Source of the DNA: an uncultured Sutterella sp.
Lineage (GTDB): Bacteria > Pseudomonadota > Gammaproteobacteria > Burkholderiales > Burkholderiaceae_F
DNA: 17,467 nt
Assembly: GCA_900554675.1 (NCBI GenBank)
Contig: USIM01000002.1
Coordinates: 1 to 17,467, forward strand
Direction of reading: 5' to 3'
A program made the translations under genes and the position numbers. The notes under the pieces were generated by a model, which worked only from the letters and a program-made list of their open reading frames with translations, had not been told where the DNA came from and made no database searches. Positions 1 through 8,228 of this stretch are shown here, piece after piece; within the stretch, counting starts at the first letter, position 1, and each line of letters opens with the position of its first letter.

Positions 1-110
1 GCTAGAAAATGATTCCAAACGAAACGCACCGCCCCCGCCGTTTGACTTAAGAAACGTCGTTGAGTGGTGTTGAGTTTCAGTTCGAATGAGTAGTTGAGCA
101 TCAGTTCCAT
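1..110 (-). CDS. tnpB: TnpB / OrfB (IS200/IS605-type) transposase-associated nuclease, N-terminal fragment at window edge
   Basis: On the minus strand an ATG (110-108) opens a frame that stays open for 36 codons to the edge of the window. The peptide contains LNYSFELKLNTTQRRFL followed by AGAVRFVWNHFLA. This matches the N-terminal helix-turn-helix region of IS200/IS605 OrfB proteins, which typically read Y-x-F-x-L-x-P/N-T-x-x-Q and then a G-x-x-R-F-V-x-N block. TnpB proteins are RNA-guided nucleases whose guide RNA comes from the 3' end of the element, which here lies outside the window. No Shine-Dalgarno sequence precedes the first ATG; the second ATG (codon 4) is a possible start, with GGAA just upstream. 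No tnpA is seen on the ndk side, which fits a tnpB-only (IS1341-like) element, but a tnpA further left cannot be excluded. The call rests on 36 residues; whether the gene is intact is unknown. Confidence 0.7.
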   Translation of the reverse strand, partial: MELMLNYSFELKLNTTQRRFLSQTAGAVRFVWNHFL

Positions 111-166
111 GGCTTTAATTTTGACAATAGAGATCAATCAACGATTTATTCAATCGGCAGATTTAC

Positions 167-233
167 AAAGTCTTACGACTTTTCTCCTTATATCCCCCGT
201 TTGAAACAGGGGCTTTACGGAGGTTGCTGTAAT
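167..233 (-). mobile_element. Probable left-end region of the TnpB element, with two hairpins
   Basis: About 57-100 bases upstream of the tnpB start are two inverted repeats. The larger, at 194-212, is CCCC-C-GTTT, central G, AAAC-A-GGGG: eight pairs with one mismatch. The smaller, at 167-182, is AAAGTC, loop TTAC, GACTTT. IS200/IS605 elements end in subterminal imperfect hairpins rather than terminal inverted repeats and insert next to a short target such as TTAC. Read in the tnpB direction, a TTAC ends at 229, 17 bases before the large hairpin, so the element could begin near there. This boundary is a guess; the hairpins themselves are seen directly. Confidence 0.4.
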
Positions 234-262
234 ACTTTTCATCCGATTGAGTCGTTGCTTTC

Positions 263-271
263 TGCTAAAAT
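263..271 (+). promoter_or_regulatory. Candidate ndk promoter, extended -10
   Basis: The string TGCTAAAAT fits an extended -10 element (TGn followed by TAAAAT, five of six matches to TATAAT). No good -35 hexamer sits 17 bases upstream; TTGAGT at 247-252 is too close (13 bases). Transcription would begin near 278 and leave a leader of about 114 bases before ndk. Inference from motif only. Confidence 0.35.
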
Positions 272-391
272 CCAACTGACTGAACGCAGGGGGACAATCC
301 CTTGACGATTCGAGAAATTTCTGATGATCCTAAGAGCCTTTTGCTTTGAGGATTGTCATCAACTTTTATTAACTATTTGGGGGATATACCA

Positions 392-844
392 ATGGCTATC
401 GAACGCACCCTTTCTATCATCAAACCTGATGCAGTTGCTAAGAACGTGATCGGTCAAATCTACACGCGTTTTGAAAACGCTGGTTTGAAGATTGTTGCCG
501 CTCAAATGCGTCAACTCTCTCAAGCTGAAGCCGAAGGCTTCTACGCAGTTCACAAAGAACGTCCCTTCTTCAAGGACTTGGTTGCTTTCATGACCTCTGG
601 TCCCGTTATGATTCAAGTGTTGGAAGGCGAAGGCGCCATCCTCAAGAATCGTGAATTGATGGGCGCAACCGACCCGAAGAAGGCTGAAGCCGGTACGATC
701 CGTGCTGACTTCGCTGAAAGCATCGATGCTAACGCTGTTCACGGCTCTGACGCTCCTGAAACGGCTGCCGTTGAAATTGCTTACTTCTTCCCGACGTTGG
801 CAATCTGCGAACGCAAGTGCTGCGGTTGCTGCTGTGGTAAGTAA
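392..844 (+). CDS. ndk: Nucleoside diphosphate kinase with a cysteine-rich C-terminal tail
   Basis: This cytosolic enzyme transfers the gamma phosphate from ATP to nucleoside diphosphates through a phosphohistidine and so balances NTP and dNTP pools. The N-terminus [18 protein letters not shown] is almost the E. coli sequence. The active-site segment NAVHGSD places the catalytic histidine at residue 117, as in E. coli, and [17 protein letters not shown] is the usual nucleotide-binding segment. The ATG at 392 is chosen because family homology starts there and GGGGG at 379-383 is well placed; an in-frame TTG at 353 would add 13 unrelated residues. The protein is 150 residues, several longer than the usual 140-143. 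After EIAYFF it ends in [17 protein letters not shown], with six cysteines in the last 12 residues, instead of the short basic tail usual in this family. No other reading frame restores a standard tail, so the ending looks genuine. Confidence 0.95.
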   Translation: MAIERTLSIIKPDAVAKNVIGQIYTRFENAGLKIVAAQMRQLSQAEAEGFYAVHKERPFFKDLVAFMTSGPVMIQVLEGEGAILKNRELMGATDPKKAEAGTIRADFAESIDANAVHGSDAPETAAVEIAYFFPTLAICERKCCGCCCGK

Positions 845-861
845 TTCGCATTTAAATGGTT

Positions 862-902
862 AAAGTGTCGCCGTCTCGCACTGAGGCGGTGACGCTTTCT
901 TT
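862..902 (+). terminator. Strong hairpin terminator after ndk
   Basis: AAAG...CTTT flanks extend a GTCGCCGTCTC / GAGGCGGTGAC stem to about 16 pairs (862-898, a few wobble pairs) around a short GCACT loop, followed by a T-rich stretch. It starts 17 bases after the ndk stop. Confidence 0.8.
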
Positions 903-915
903 GAGTTGATTTCGG

Positions 916-939
916 GTTCGAGGCTTTCTCGAACTTTTT
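916..939 (+). terminator. Second, tandem terminator after ndk
   Basis: GTTCGAG, loop GCTTT, CTCGAAC is a perfect seven-pair stem followed directly by TTTTT. With the hairpin at 862-898 it should isolate ndk from rlmN. No clear promoter is visible in the 40 bases before rlmN. Confidence 0.75.
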
Positions 940-978
940 GCGTTTTTATTTAACCCCATTTTTTTAAGTTTTTGTCCT

Positions 979-2112
979 ATGGATACCGCTAATCGAGTCA
1001 ATCTGTTAAACATGGATCGTGAAGGTCTGATCGCCTATTGCGAGAGCTTGGGTGAGAAGCGTTTTCGCGCCATTCAGCTTTTGCGTTGGATCCATCGCCA
1101 TTGCGAAGGCGAAATTGAAAATATGACCGATTTGGCAAAGAGTTTCCGTGCAAAGTTGTTAAACGAATGTGAGATTCGTGCGCCGAAACCGATTTGGGAC
1201 AAGGTGAGTACGGACGGTACTCGCAAGTGGCTTTTTGATTTGGGTAACGGCAACGCCGTTGAAACAGTTTTTATCCCAGAAGACGACCGCGGTACGTTGT
1301 GTATTTCCACGCAAGCCGGTTGCGCCATGGGTTGCTTATTCTGCTCGACGGGTAAGCAAGGGTTTAACAGAAATTTAACTGCTGCCGAAATTATCGGTCA
1401 GCTCTGGCACGCTGAAAAAACGCTTCGTGCCGATGCCGGAATCACCGATCCCGCTGATCGTATCATCAGCAACGTTGTTTTGATGGGGATGGGTGAGCCG
1501 TTACAGAATTTGGATAACGTTATCATTGCCCTGAAGCTCATGCTCGATGACAACGGTTACGGTTTAAGTCGCCGTCGCGTGACGGTTTCGACCTGCGGTT
1601 TAACGCTTCAAATGGATAAGCTTGCGCAAGCGGTGCCCGTGGCATTGGCCGTGTCTTTGCATGCGCCCACAGATGAATTGCGTGACATGATTATGCCCAT
1701 TAATCGTAAGCACCCGTTGGCCGATTTGATGGCAGCTTGTAAGCGCTATTTGCAATACGCACCGCGCGACTACATCACGTTTGAATACATCATGTTGGGT
1801 GGCGTGAATGACCAATTGATGCACGCTAAGCAATTGGCAAAGTTGGTTCGCGGGGTTTCTTGTAAGTTCAACTTGATTCCCTTTAATCCGTTCCCGGATA
1901 GTGACTTGAAAAAGCCTGATGCTAAGGATGTGAAGGCTTTCCAAGACTACTTGATGGGGCAAGGGATCGTGACAACGATTCGTAAGACGCGAGGGGACGA
2001 TATTGATGCCGCTTGTGGTCAATTGGCAGGCAACATTAAAGACAAAACGCGTCGAGCAGAGCGCTTAGCAGAACAAAAAGCTCGTGCAACGTTTTTGGTG
2101 AAAGAAAACTAA
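979..2112 (+). CDS. rlmN: Dual-specificity radical SAM methyltransferase RlmN (23S rRNA A2503 / tRNA A37)
   Basis: RlmN methylates C2 of adenine 2503 in 23S rRNA and of adenine 37 in some tRNAs, using a [4Fe-4S] cluster and SAM. The radical-SAM motif CAMGCLFC gives cluster ligands C115, C119 and C122. The catalytic cysteine pair appears as C108 (TLCIS) and C346 ([12 protein letters not shown]), matching C118 and C355 of E. coli. [20 protein letters not shown] and the [14 protein letters not shown] end are family signatures. At 377 residues it has normal length. The ATG at 979 is supported because [10 protein letters not shown] aligns with the E. coli N-terminal KINLLDLNR; the ribosome site is weak. 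It opens the run rlmN-ispG-hisS-yfgM-bamB-der, with only 11 bases before ispG. Confidence 0.97.
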   Translation: MDTANRVNLLNMDREGLIAYCESLGEKRFRAIQLLRWIHRHCEGEIENMTDLAKSFRAKLLNECEIRAPKPIWDKVSTDGTRKWLFDLGNGNAVETVFIPEDDRGTLCISTQAGCAMGCLFCSTGKQGFNRNLTAAEIIGQLWHAEKTLRADAGITDPADRIISNVVLMGMGEPLQNLDNVIIALKLMLDDNGYGLSRRRVTVSTCGLTLQMDKLAQAVPVALAVSLHAPTDELRDMIMPINRKHPLADLMAACKRYLQYAPRDYITFEYIMLGGVNDQLMHAKQLAKLVRGVSCKFNLIPFNPFPDSDLKKPDAKDVKAFQDYLMGQGIVTTIRKTRGDDIDAACGQLAGNIKDKTRRAERLAEQKARATFLVKEN

Positions 2113-2123
2113 TTGAGGCCGAC

Positions 2124-3374
2124 ATGGAAGTTTTTAAGGCTCGTCATCAAACGCAAACCGTTCATGTTCGCTATGCTGATCGTGATGTGACGATTGGCTC
2201 TGACAGTCCGATTCGTGTGCAGTCAATGACCAATACCCCGACAACTGATGTTGAAGCAACGGTTGAACAAGTGATGGCTTTAGCCCGTGCCGGTAGTGAA
2301 TTGGTGCGTCTCACGGTCAATACGCCGGAAGCTGCACGCGCGGTGGTGGATATTCGCAAGCGCCTTGATGAAGCCGGTTGCACGGTACCATTGGTGGGTG
2401 ACTTTCACTACAACGGTCATAAACTTTTGACCGAAGTGCCTGAGTGCGCTCTTGCTTTGTCGAAGTACCGCATCAACCCCGGTAACGTCGGTAAAGGGGA
2501 GCGTGGCCTAGAAAACTTTGCCAAGATGATTGAAGTGGCGATCAAAAATGATCGACCCGTTCGTATCGGTGTTAATGGTGGGTCGTTGGATCCTCAAATT
2601 TTGTCCCGCATGATGGACGAAAATCGTCAAAAGGGGATGCCTGAGACACCCACTGAAGTGTTGCGTCATGCGTTAGTGGCTTCTGCCATCGAGTCTGCTC
2701 AGTATGCGGAAAAGTTAGGTCTCGGAGCCGATAAGATTGTGCTCTCGGCAAAGGTGAGCGGTGTTGCTGATCTCATCGCTGTCTATCGAGAAATGGCACA
2801 GAAGTGTCACTATGCATTGCACTTAGGTTTAACCGAAGCCGGTATTGGCACCAAGGGTGTTGTGGCAAGTTCTATTGCCATGGGAACGCTTTTGGGGGAA
2901 GGGATCGGCGATACGATTCGGGTGAGTATCACGCCCATGCCGGGTAAAGCCCGTACGGAAGAAGTCGTTGTTGCTCAAGAGCTTCTTCAGACGATGGGAT
3001 TGCGTGCGTTTATGCCGTTGGTGGTGTCGTGCCCCGGGTGTGGTCGTACATCAAGCTCCCTTTTCCAACAATTGGCATTGGATACGCAAGCTTTTTTGCG
3101 CGAAAAGACGCCCGAGTGGCGTGAGACGGCTCCCGGCTTTGAGAGCATGGTGGTGGCTGTGATGGGCTGTGTGGTCAATGGTCCCGGCGAAAGTAAGAGC
3201 GCTAATATCGGTATCAGCTTGCCCGGCTGTGGTGAAAGTCCCGTAGCGCCGGTTTTTGCCGATGGAGAAAAAATAGGAACAATTAAGGGTGAAGCCCAAG
3301 ATTCTCACGCCATTAGTGAGAAGTTTCACGCTATGATTGAGGAGTATGTGCTTTCGCACTATGCTCGTAAGTAA
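2124..3374 (+). CDS. ispG: 4-hydroxy-3-methylbut-2-en-1-yl diphosphate synthase (flavodoxin)
   Basis: IspG converts methylerythritol cyclodiphosphate to HMBPP, the penultimate step of the MEP isoprenoid pathway. The N-terminal TIM-barrel part includes [19 protein letters not shown] and [10 protein letters not shown]. The C-terminal iron-sulfur part has CPGC (C303, C306) and [10 protein letters not shown] (C349, E356); three cysteines and one glutamate hold the [4Fe-4S] cluster, at the spacing of the Aquifex enzyme. At 416 residues it is of the longer betaproteobacterial type rather than the 372-residue E. coli form. GAGG at 2115-2118 supports the ATG at 2124. It follows rlmN by 11 bases, where many relatives have rodZ or pilF-like genes in between. 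Confidence 0.97.
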   Translation: MEVFKARHQTQTVHVRYADRDVTIGSDSPIRVQSMTNTPTTDVEATVEQVMALARAGSELVRLTVNTPEAARAVVDIRKRLDEAGCTVPLVGDFHYNGHKLLTEVPECALALSKYRINPGNVGKGERGLENFAKMIEVAIKNDRPVRIGVNGGSLDPQILSRMMDENRQKGMPETPTEVLRHALVASAIESAQYAEKLGLGADKIVLSAKVSGVADLIAVYREMAQKCHYALHLGLTEAGIGTKGVVASSIAMGTLLGEGIGDTIRVSITPMPGKARTEEVVVAQELLQTMGLRAFMPLVVSCPGCGRTSSSLFQQLALDTQAFLREKTPEWRETAPGFESMVVAVMGCVVNGPGESKSANIGISLPGCGESPVAPVFADGEKIGTIKGEAQDSHAISEKFHAMIEEYVLSHYARK

Positions 3375-3402
3375 TTAATTGATCTAATGAAAGAAGATTG
3401 AA

Positions 3403-4710
3403 ATGGCTAAAGTTCAAAAAATTTCCGGTATTCGCGGTATGAATGACATCTTGCCGGCCGATTCCTATATTTGGGAAGTGTTTACGGACACGGCTAATGC
3501 TGTCTTGGCAGGCTACGGTTACAAGCAAATCCGCACGCCAATCCTTGAATCCACGCCCCTTTTCAAGCGCGGTATCGGTGAAGTGACCGACATCGTTGAA
3601 AAGGAAATGTATTGCTTTACCGATAGCTTAAACGGTGAAGAATTGGCTTTGCGCCCAGAAAATACGGCAGGCGTCGTTCGTAGCGTTATTGAACATAATC
3701 TTTGCTACAACGCTCCGCAACGACTTTGGTACTTTGGCCCGATGTTCCGTCACGAACGTCCCCAACGCGGTCGCTATCGTCAGTTCTATCAATTAGGTGT
3801 CGAAGCTTTGGGCTTTAAGGGCCCGGACGTTGACGTTGAACAAATTTTGATGGCTCGTCGCCTTTTTGATGAATTGGAAATTTTGCCGTTGCGTTTGGAA
3901 TTGACTTCCTTGGGTAACTTGGATGAACGTTTGGCTCACCGTGAAGCTTTGATCAAGTACTTTGAAGCTCACCAAGACATTTTGGATGAAGATGCTAAGC
4001 GCCGCTTGTACGCTAACCCGTTGCGCATTTTGGATACGAAGAATCCTGGAATGCAAGCTATGGTTGAAGCCGCTCCGCGTTTGCTTGACTATCTCAAAGA
4101 AGATAGCCTCGCTTTCTTAAATCGTTTGGAACGATTGTTGAGCGTGGCCGGTGTCGACTACAGCATTAACCCGCGTTTGGTACGTGGTTTGGATTACTAC
4201 AACCACACGGTTTACGAATGGGTGACGGATAAGTTAGGTGCTCAAGCCACGGTTTGTGGTGGCGGTCGCTACGATCCGCTCGTTGAAATGTTGGGCGGCA
4301 AGCCCACGCCGGGTGTCGGTTTTGCCATGGGTGTTGAGCGCGTTCTCGAAGTCATGCGCGAATGTGGCTTTAACGAAGAAACGACTGATACGGAATTTTA
4401 CGTGTTGCACTCAGGTGGCGAAACTCAAGAGTACGCCATGTTGGTGGGGGAAATGCTCCGCGACGGCGGCTACGAAGTGATCGTACACGCGGGCGAAGGC
4501 AGCTTCAAGAACCAAATGAAGAAGGCTGACCAATCGGGTGCCACCTTTGCTTTGATTTGCGGTGAAGATGAATGCGCCAACCGTAAGATTACGGTTAAGC
4601 GTATGTATGGTCCTGAAGGTGAACGTTTCATGCAACAAGAAACGCTTGACTTGAATGACGCAATTACGTATTTTCTCGATATCGACAATGCATTCTTAGA
4701 CGAGGAATAA
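3403..4710 (+). CDS. hisS: Histidine--tRNA ligase
   Basis: This class II aminoacyl-tRNA synthetase charges tRNA-His. The N-terminal RGMNDILP, the ALRPENTA segment (82-89), motif 2 [13 protein letters not shown] (115-127), the histidine-specific motif [15 protein letters not shown] (259-273), GGGRYD and the motif 3 region [11 protein letters not shown] (303-313) are all present. A C-terminal anticodon-binding domain fills about residues 330-420. At 435 residues the length is usual (E. coli 424). An AAAGAAG ribosome site precedes the ATG. It sits between ispG and yfgM, as in E. coli; its last codons contain the GAGGAA that serves yfgM four bases on. Confidence 0.97.
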   Translation: MAKVQKISGIRGMNDILPADSYIWEVFTDTANAVLAGYGYKQIRTPILESTPLFKRGIGEVTDIVEKEMYCFTDSLNGEELALRPENTAGVVRSVIEHNLCYNAPQRLWYFGPMFRHERPQRGRYRQFYQLGVEALGFKGPDVDVEQILMARRLFDELEILPLRLELTSLGNLDERLAHREALIKYFEAHQDILDEDAKRRLYANPLRILDTKNPGMQAMVEAAPRLLDYLKEDSLAFLNRLERLLSVAGVDYSINPRLVRGLDYYNHTVYEWVTDKLGAQATVCGGGRYDPLVEMLGGKPTPGVGFAMGVERVLEVMRECGFNEETTDTEFYVLHSGGETQEYAMLVGEMLRDGGYEVIVHAGEGSFKNQMKKADQSGATFALICGEDECANRKITVKRMYGPEGERFMQQETLDLNDAITYFLDIDNAFLDEE

Positions 4711-4714
4711 TTCA

Positions 4715-5344
4715 ATGGCTTACGATTTACAAGAACAAGAGTCCCTTGACGAGTTGAAAGCGTGGTGGGAAAAATGGGGTAATGCCACCTTGACGGCGGT
4801 GACGGCTGTTTGTTTAGCCTTTGCCGGTTATAACGGTATGAAGTGGTATGATCGTCATCAAGCAGAAAATGCTTCCATGGCTTACAGCTCCTTGCAATCG
4901 GCCATTGCCGCTCAACAAGAAGTGACCTCCGTTGATAAGATCGTAAATGCTTTAATTGATGATGCTGGTTCCACCGTTTATGGCCCGATGGGGGCTTTAA
5001 GTGCTGCTAAATACTTTGAAACCAAAGGCGAAGACGCTAAGGCTGAAACGCTTTTGAAGTGGGTTGTAAACGAAGCCGGCTACACGGAATACCAAACGGT
5101 GGCTCGCTTGCGTTTGGCCGGCTTCCAAATGGACCAAAAGAAATACGATGACGCTATCGCTAGTTTGACGGCTGCAAAGCCCACGGATAAGCAAGTGGCG
5201 TTGGTCCAAGACCGTTTAGGTGATGCCTATTTTGCAAAAAATGATTTGAAGGCCGCTCGTGCCGCCTGGGAAGATGCCTTGAAGCATCCGCTCGAACCCT
5301 CTTTGATGGGCTTTGTGCAATTGAAGCTTCAAGCTTTACCTTAA
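4715..5344 (+). CDS. yfgM: YfgM-family ancillary SecYEG translocon protein with TPR-like repeats
   Basis: YfgM is an inner-membrane protein that associates with SecYEG and periplasmic chaperones and helps hand over exported proteins. The sequence begins with the family's short cytosolic segment (LQEQESLDELKAWWEKWG), then one transmembrane helix at about residues 22-40, then a periplasmic helical part with TPR-like repeats (YFETKGEDAKAETLLKW, DRLGDAYFAKNDLKAARAAWEDAL). The length of 209 residues is typical. It lies four bases after hisS and just before bamB, the standard hisS-yfgM-bamB-der order. Assignment rests on topology, the N-terminal signature and position. Confidence 0.9.
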   Translation: MAYDLQEQESLDELKAWWEKWGNATLTAVTAVCLAFAGYNGMKWYDRHQAENASMAYSSLQSAIAAQQEVTSVDKIVNALIDDAGSTVYGPMGALSAAKYFETKGEDAKAETLLKWVVNEAGYTEYQTVARLRLAGFQMDQKKYDDAIASLTAAKPTDKQVALVQDRLGDAYFAKNDLKAARAAWEDALKHPLEPSLMGFVQLKLQALP

Positions 5345-5386
5345 TTCTTAATCATTAAAGAATAATCGCAATCGGACAAAAGACTT

Positions 5387-6502
5387 ATGCGAATGAAAAA
5401 AACATTGTTGGCTTTAGCCAGTGCATGCTTTTTAGCTGCTTGTAGTACACCGAGCTCTCAAGCTCCCAAAGAGTTGGAAGACTATACCTCTATTGCTGAA
5501 CCCGAAGTGGTTTGGAGCAAAGGTGTAGGGGAAAGTGTCACGAACTTTTTGGTTCCGAGCGTGGTCGGTCAAGCGGTTTACGCAGCCGGTGGCGATACGC
5601 TCTATCGTTTTGATGCTCAAACAGGTGATACGGTTTGGAGCGTGGAGACGCCTGCTGATATCGCAGCCGGTGTTGGTAGTGACGGTTACATCGTCGCATT
5701 AGGAACCACGAAGGGTGAGTTGATTGTCTATGACGCAGAGGGCAAGAAGCTTTGGAGTCAGTTCTTGACGAGCGAAATGGATAGCGTTCCCTTGGTTGGT
5801 AACGGCTTGGTTGTTGTTCGTACGGCCGATACACGTGTGACGGCCTTTGATGCGATGACGGGGGCTCAAAAGTGGCGCTATCAACGCTCAATTCCGAATT
5901 TAACGGTCAAGGGCGCTTCCGGTATGCGATTCTTTGGTCCCATGATTTTGGTGGGTCAAAGTAACGGTTACCTCTTGGGTCTTTCGCCCGAAGGTCGTCC
6001 TGTTTGGCAAACGTTGATTTCGGAAGCTCGTGGCATTACCGAAGTTGAACGTTTAGTTGATATTTTAGGTTGGCCGATGGCCGACGGTGATCTTCTTTGT
6101 GCATCCGCCTTCCAAGGTCGTTTGGTTTGCATGAACGCGCAAAATGGTCAATTACGTTGGACGCATGACATTACTGCAATGACTCAACCTGCAGCTGATG
6201 ATCGTTTCGTCTACATTGCTAATACGGCAAGTGAGCTTTATGCCTTTGATCGCATTCGCGGTTTGCCGATTTGGCGCAATGGTGATTTGAAGTGGCGCGG
6301 AGTGCGTGCCGTGTTGCCGTTTGCCGGTATTTTGGCGGCCGGTGACAGCGAAGGCTATGTGCACTTTATTAACCCTGAAAGCGGTCAAATCATCGGTCGT
6401 ACTGATTTGGACGGAGCCATTGTTGTTCCGCCTCAGCCCTATGAACAAGGCGCCATCTTCCAAACGGATGAAGGCGAAGTTGCTTACATCAAGGTGAAGT
6501 AA
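5387..6502 (+). CDS. bamB: Outer membrane assembly lipoprotein BamB
   Basis: BamB is a lipoprotein of the BAM complex that inserts beta-barrel proteins into the outer membrane. The N-terminus MRMKKTLLALASACFLAAC is a lipoprotein signal with lipobox LAAC and lipidated C19. The rest forms an eight-bladed propeller of PQQ-like repeats, seen as recurring tryptophan strands: DTVWSVET, KKLWSQFL, QKWRYQRS, PVWQTLIS, QLRWTHDI and PIWRNGDL. At 371 residues it is close to E. coli BamB (392). Either ATG (5387 or 5393) could be the start. It is followed three bases later by der, and its last codons carry the der ribosome site AAGGTGA. A small AT-rich inverted repeat (ATTCTT/AAGAAT, 5344-5363) lies in the gap before it and is not a convincing terminator. 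Confidence 0.95.
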   Translation: MRMKKTLLALASACFLAACSTPSSQAPKELEDYTSIAEPEVVWSKGVGESVTNFLVPSVVGQAVYAAGGDTLYRFDAQTGDTVWSVETPADIAAGVGSDGYIVALGTTKGELIVYDAEGKKLWSQFLTSEMDSVPLVGNGLVVVRTADTRVTAFDAMTGAQKWRYQRSIPNLTVKGASGMRFFGPMILVGQSNGYLLGLSPEGRPVWQTLISEARGITEVERLVDILGWPMADGDLLCASAFQGRLVCMNAQNGQLRWTHDITAMTQPAADDRFVYIANTASELYAFDRIRGLPIWRNGDLKWRGVRAVLPFAGILAAGDSEGYVHFINPESGQIIGRTDLDGAIVVPPQPYEQGAIFQTDEGEVAYIKVK

Positions 6503-6505
6503 ACA

Positions 6506-7849
6506 ATGCTTCCTGTTATTGCATTAGTGGGTCGCCCGAACGTCGGTAAATCCACCTTATTTAATCGCTTAACGCGTTCTCGTGACGCGTTGGTCGCAGA
6601 CTTTCCTGGTTTGACGCGAGATCGTCAATACGGCGAAGGTCGAGTTGGCCCGCGTCCCTATATCGTCGTTGACACGGGTGGTTTTGAACCCGTCAAGAGC
6701 GAAGGCATCGTAAAGGCCATGGCTAGCCAAGCAGAGCTTGCCATTGAAGAAGCCGATGTCGTTATTTTCGTGGTCGATGCCCGTACGGGTTTAACGCCGC
6801 ATGATGAACGCATTGCTCAACATTTGCGTCGCTCTCATCGTCCGGTGATTTTGGCCATTAATAAGGCCGAAGGTTTGGATGTCACGCATGCTGCCGAATT
6901 CTATGAATTGGCCATGGGTGAACCCAATATGATTTCTGCCTCTCACGGTCACGGTGTGCACAATTTGATTGAATTGGCGCTTGAACACTGCCCGGAAGTG
7001 GAGGAGCAACCTGAAGAAGAACTTGAAGACGGCAAGTTGCCGCGCGTGAAGGTGGCCGTAGCCGGTCGTCCGAACGCCGGTAAGAGCACGTTGATTAACG
7101 CCCTTTTGGGCGAAGATCGATTGATTGCTTTCGATATGCCAGGGACCACGCGTGACTCGATCCGAGTGGACTTTGAGTACGACGGCCGAGACTATGCCTT
7201 GATTGATACGGCGGGTTTGCGTCGTAAGGGTAAGGTCTTTGAAGCCATTGAGAAGTTCTCGGTTGTTAAGACCTTACAAGCCATTGCGGATGCAAACGTT
7301 GTGGTGTTGGTATTAGATGCTAGCGAAGGTGTTGCCGAACACGATGCTCATATCGCAGGCTATGTACTTGAGAGCGGTCGTGCATTGGTGGTTGCCATCA
7401 ATAAGTGGGAAGTGTTGGATAGCTATCAACGTAGCCGTATCGATGAAGAAATCGACCACAAGTTGCATTTCTTGAATTGGGCTCGTCACATTCACATTTC
7501 TGCATTAAAGCGTAACGGCTTGAACCATTTGATGAAGGCAGTGAGCGATGCTCATGCTGCAGCCTTCTCTAAGCTTTCGACGCCGAAATTGACGCGTGCT
7601 TTGATTGAAGCCGTTCAACGTCAATCGCCCCCGCGTGTGAAGGGTGTTCGTCCGAAGTTGCGTTATGCTCACCAAGGCGGTCAAAATCCTCCCGTGGTTG
7701 TGATTCACGGCAACAGTCTTCAAGCTGTGCCTGATAGCTACAAGCGTTACCTCGAAGGGTGGTTTAGAGATCAGTTCAATTTAGCCGGTACGCCGTTGCG
7801 AATTGAATTTAAGATCAATAAAAACCCATACGTGGATAAAAAAGAATAA
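6506..7849 (+). CDS. der: Ribosome assembly GTPase Der (EngA)
   Basis: Der is an essential GTPase with two tandem G domains that helps mature the 50S subunit. The first domain has GRPNVGKST (9-17), DTGG (56-59) and NKAE (119-122). An acidic linker with PEEELEDGK joins it to the second, with GRPNAGKST (187-195), DTAG (234-237) and NKWE (299-302). The C-terminal KH-like domain ends in [15 protein letters not shown], a family signature. Length (447) is normal. The second G4 motif is NKWE where NKWD is usual; the first, NKAE, resembles the NK-x-E form of other betaproteobacteria. It starts three bases after bamB and is probably co-transcribed. Confidence 0.97.
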   Translation: MLPVIALVGRPNVGKSTLFNRLTRSRDALVADFPGLTRDRQYGEGRVGPRPYIVVDTGGFEPVKSEGIVKAMASQAELAIEEADVVIFVVDARTGLTPHDERIAQHLRRSHRPVILAINKAEGLDVTHAAEFYELAMGEPNMISASHGHGVHNLIELALEHCPEVEEQPEEELEDGKLPRVKVAVAGRPNAGKSTLINALLGEDRLIAFDMPGTTRDSIRVDFEYDGRDYALIDTAGLRRKGKVFEAIEKFSVVKTLQAIADANVVVLVLDASEGVAEHDAHIAGYVLESGRALVVAINKWEVLDSYQRSRIDEEIDHKLHFLNWARHIHISALKRNGLNHLMKAVSDAHAAAFSKLSTPKLTRALIEAVQRQSPPRVKGVRPKLRYAHQGGQNPPVVVIHGNSLQAVPDSYKRYLEGWFRDQFNLAGTPLRIEFKINKNPYVDKKE

Positions 7850-7874
7850 AATTAACCTTATATGTCGGCGAACG

Positions 7875-7911
7875 GTTTGTCGGCACAAACAAGAAGGCGT
7901 TACGAGACGCC
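7875..7911 (+). promoter_or_regulatory. Two small hairpins in the hfq leader
   Basis: In the 74-base gap before hfq are GTTTGT-CGGC-ACAAAC (7875-7890) and GGCGT-TACGAG-ACGCC (7896-7911). The second ends just before the GGAG (7913-7916) used by hfq. Such structures beside a ribosome site could affect initiation, and E. coli Hfq represses its own translation. The hairpins are seen; the role is inferred. Confidence 0.3.
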
Positions 7912-7923
7912 CGGAGAATAAAA

Positions 7924-8160
7924 ATGACGAATAAAGGCCAACTCTTACAAGATCCGTTCCTTAATATTTTGCGCAAGGAACACATCCCGGTCTCGATTTA
8001 TTTGGTCAATGGCATTAAGTTGCAAGGCCAAGTGGAATCTTTCGACCAATACGTTGTGTTACTTCGCAACACGGTCACGCAAATGGTTTATAAGCACGCC
8101 ATCAGCACGGTGGTGCCGACCAAGGCCGTGAATATGCCGGCGATGGGCCAAGACGAATAA
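7924..8160 (+). CDS. hfq: RNA chaperone Hfq
   Basis: Hfq forms a hexameric Sm-like ring that pairs small RNAs with target mRNAs. The 78-residue protein has the usual N-terminal segment [20 protein letters not shown], the Sm1 motif region ([20 protein letters not shown]) and the Sm2 motif YKHAIS. The C-terminal tail is short, as in other betaproteobacteria. GGAG eight bases before the ATG gives a good ribosome site. It lies between der and hflX and is followed by a strong terminator, so hfq ends the long upstream run. Confidence 0.98.
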   Translation: MTNKGQLLQDPFLNILRKEHIPVSIYLVNGIKLQGQVESFDQYVVLLRNTVTQMVYKHAISTVVPTKAVNMPAMGQDE

Positions 8161-8181
8161 TCTCTGCCGTGGTTTATCTTC

Positions 8182-8205
8182 AAAGGAGCGCTTCGGCGCT
8201 CTTTT
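8182..8205 (+). terminator. Terminator after hfq with UUCG tetraloop
   Basis: GAGCGC, loop TTCG, GCGCTC, then TTTT. The loop-closing C(TTCG)G is the very stable UUCG tetraloop, and flanking AAAG pairs with the T run. It separates hfq from hflX. Confidence 0.88.
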
Positions 8206-8228
8206 GTTTGTAGTGGTTAACGACATTC

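Larger units (their letters stand above)
111..391. other. Intergenic region between tnpB fragment and ndk
   Basis: This gap of about 280 bases has no credible gene. It holds the putative element-end hairpins (167-212), an extended -10 candidate (263-271) and a structured ndk leader (293-357). A TTGACA at 121-126 has only a poor -10 partner (TTTATT at 145-150), so I do not call it a promoter. Confidence 0.6.

Noticed and set aside
121..150. TTGACA with TTTATT as a promoter
   Set aside because: The -10 match is only four of six with 18-base spacing, and it would read across the presumed element end; not enough support.
353..391. TTG start extending ndk by 13 residues
   Set aside because: The extension has no similarity to Ndk, and the ATG at 392 has both homology and a well-placed GGGGG.
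5344..5363. ATTCTT/AAGAAT inverted repeat between yfgM and bamB as a terminator
   Set aside because: Short, AT-only stem without a T tract, inside a conserved operon.
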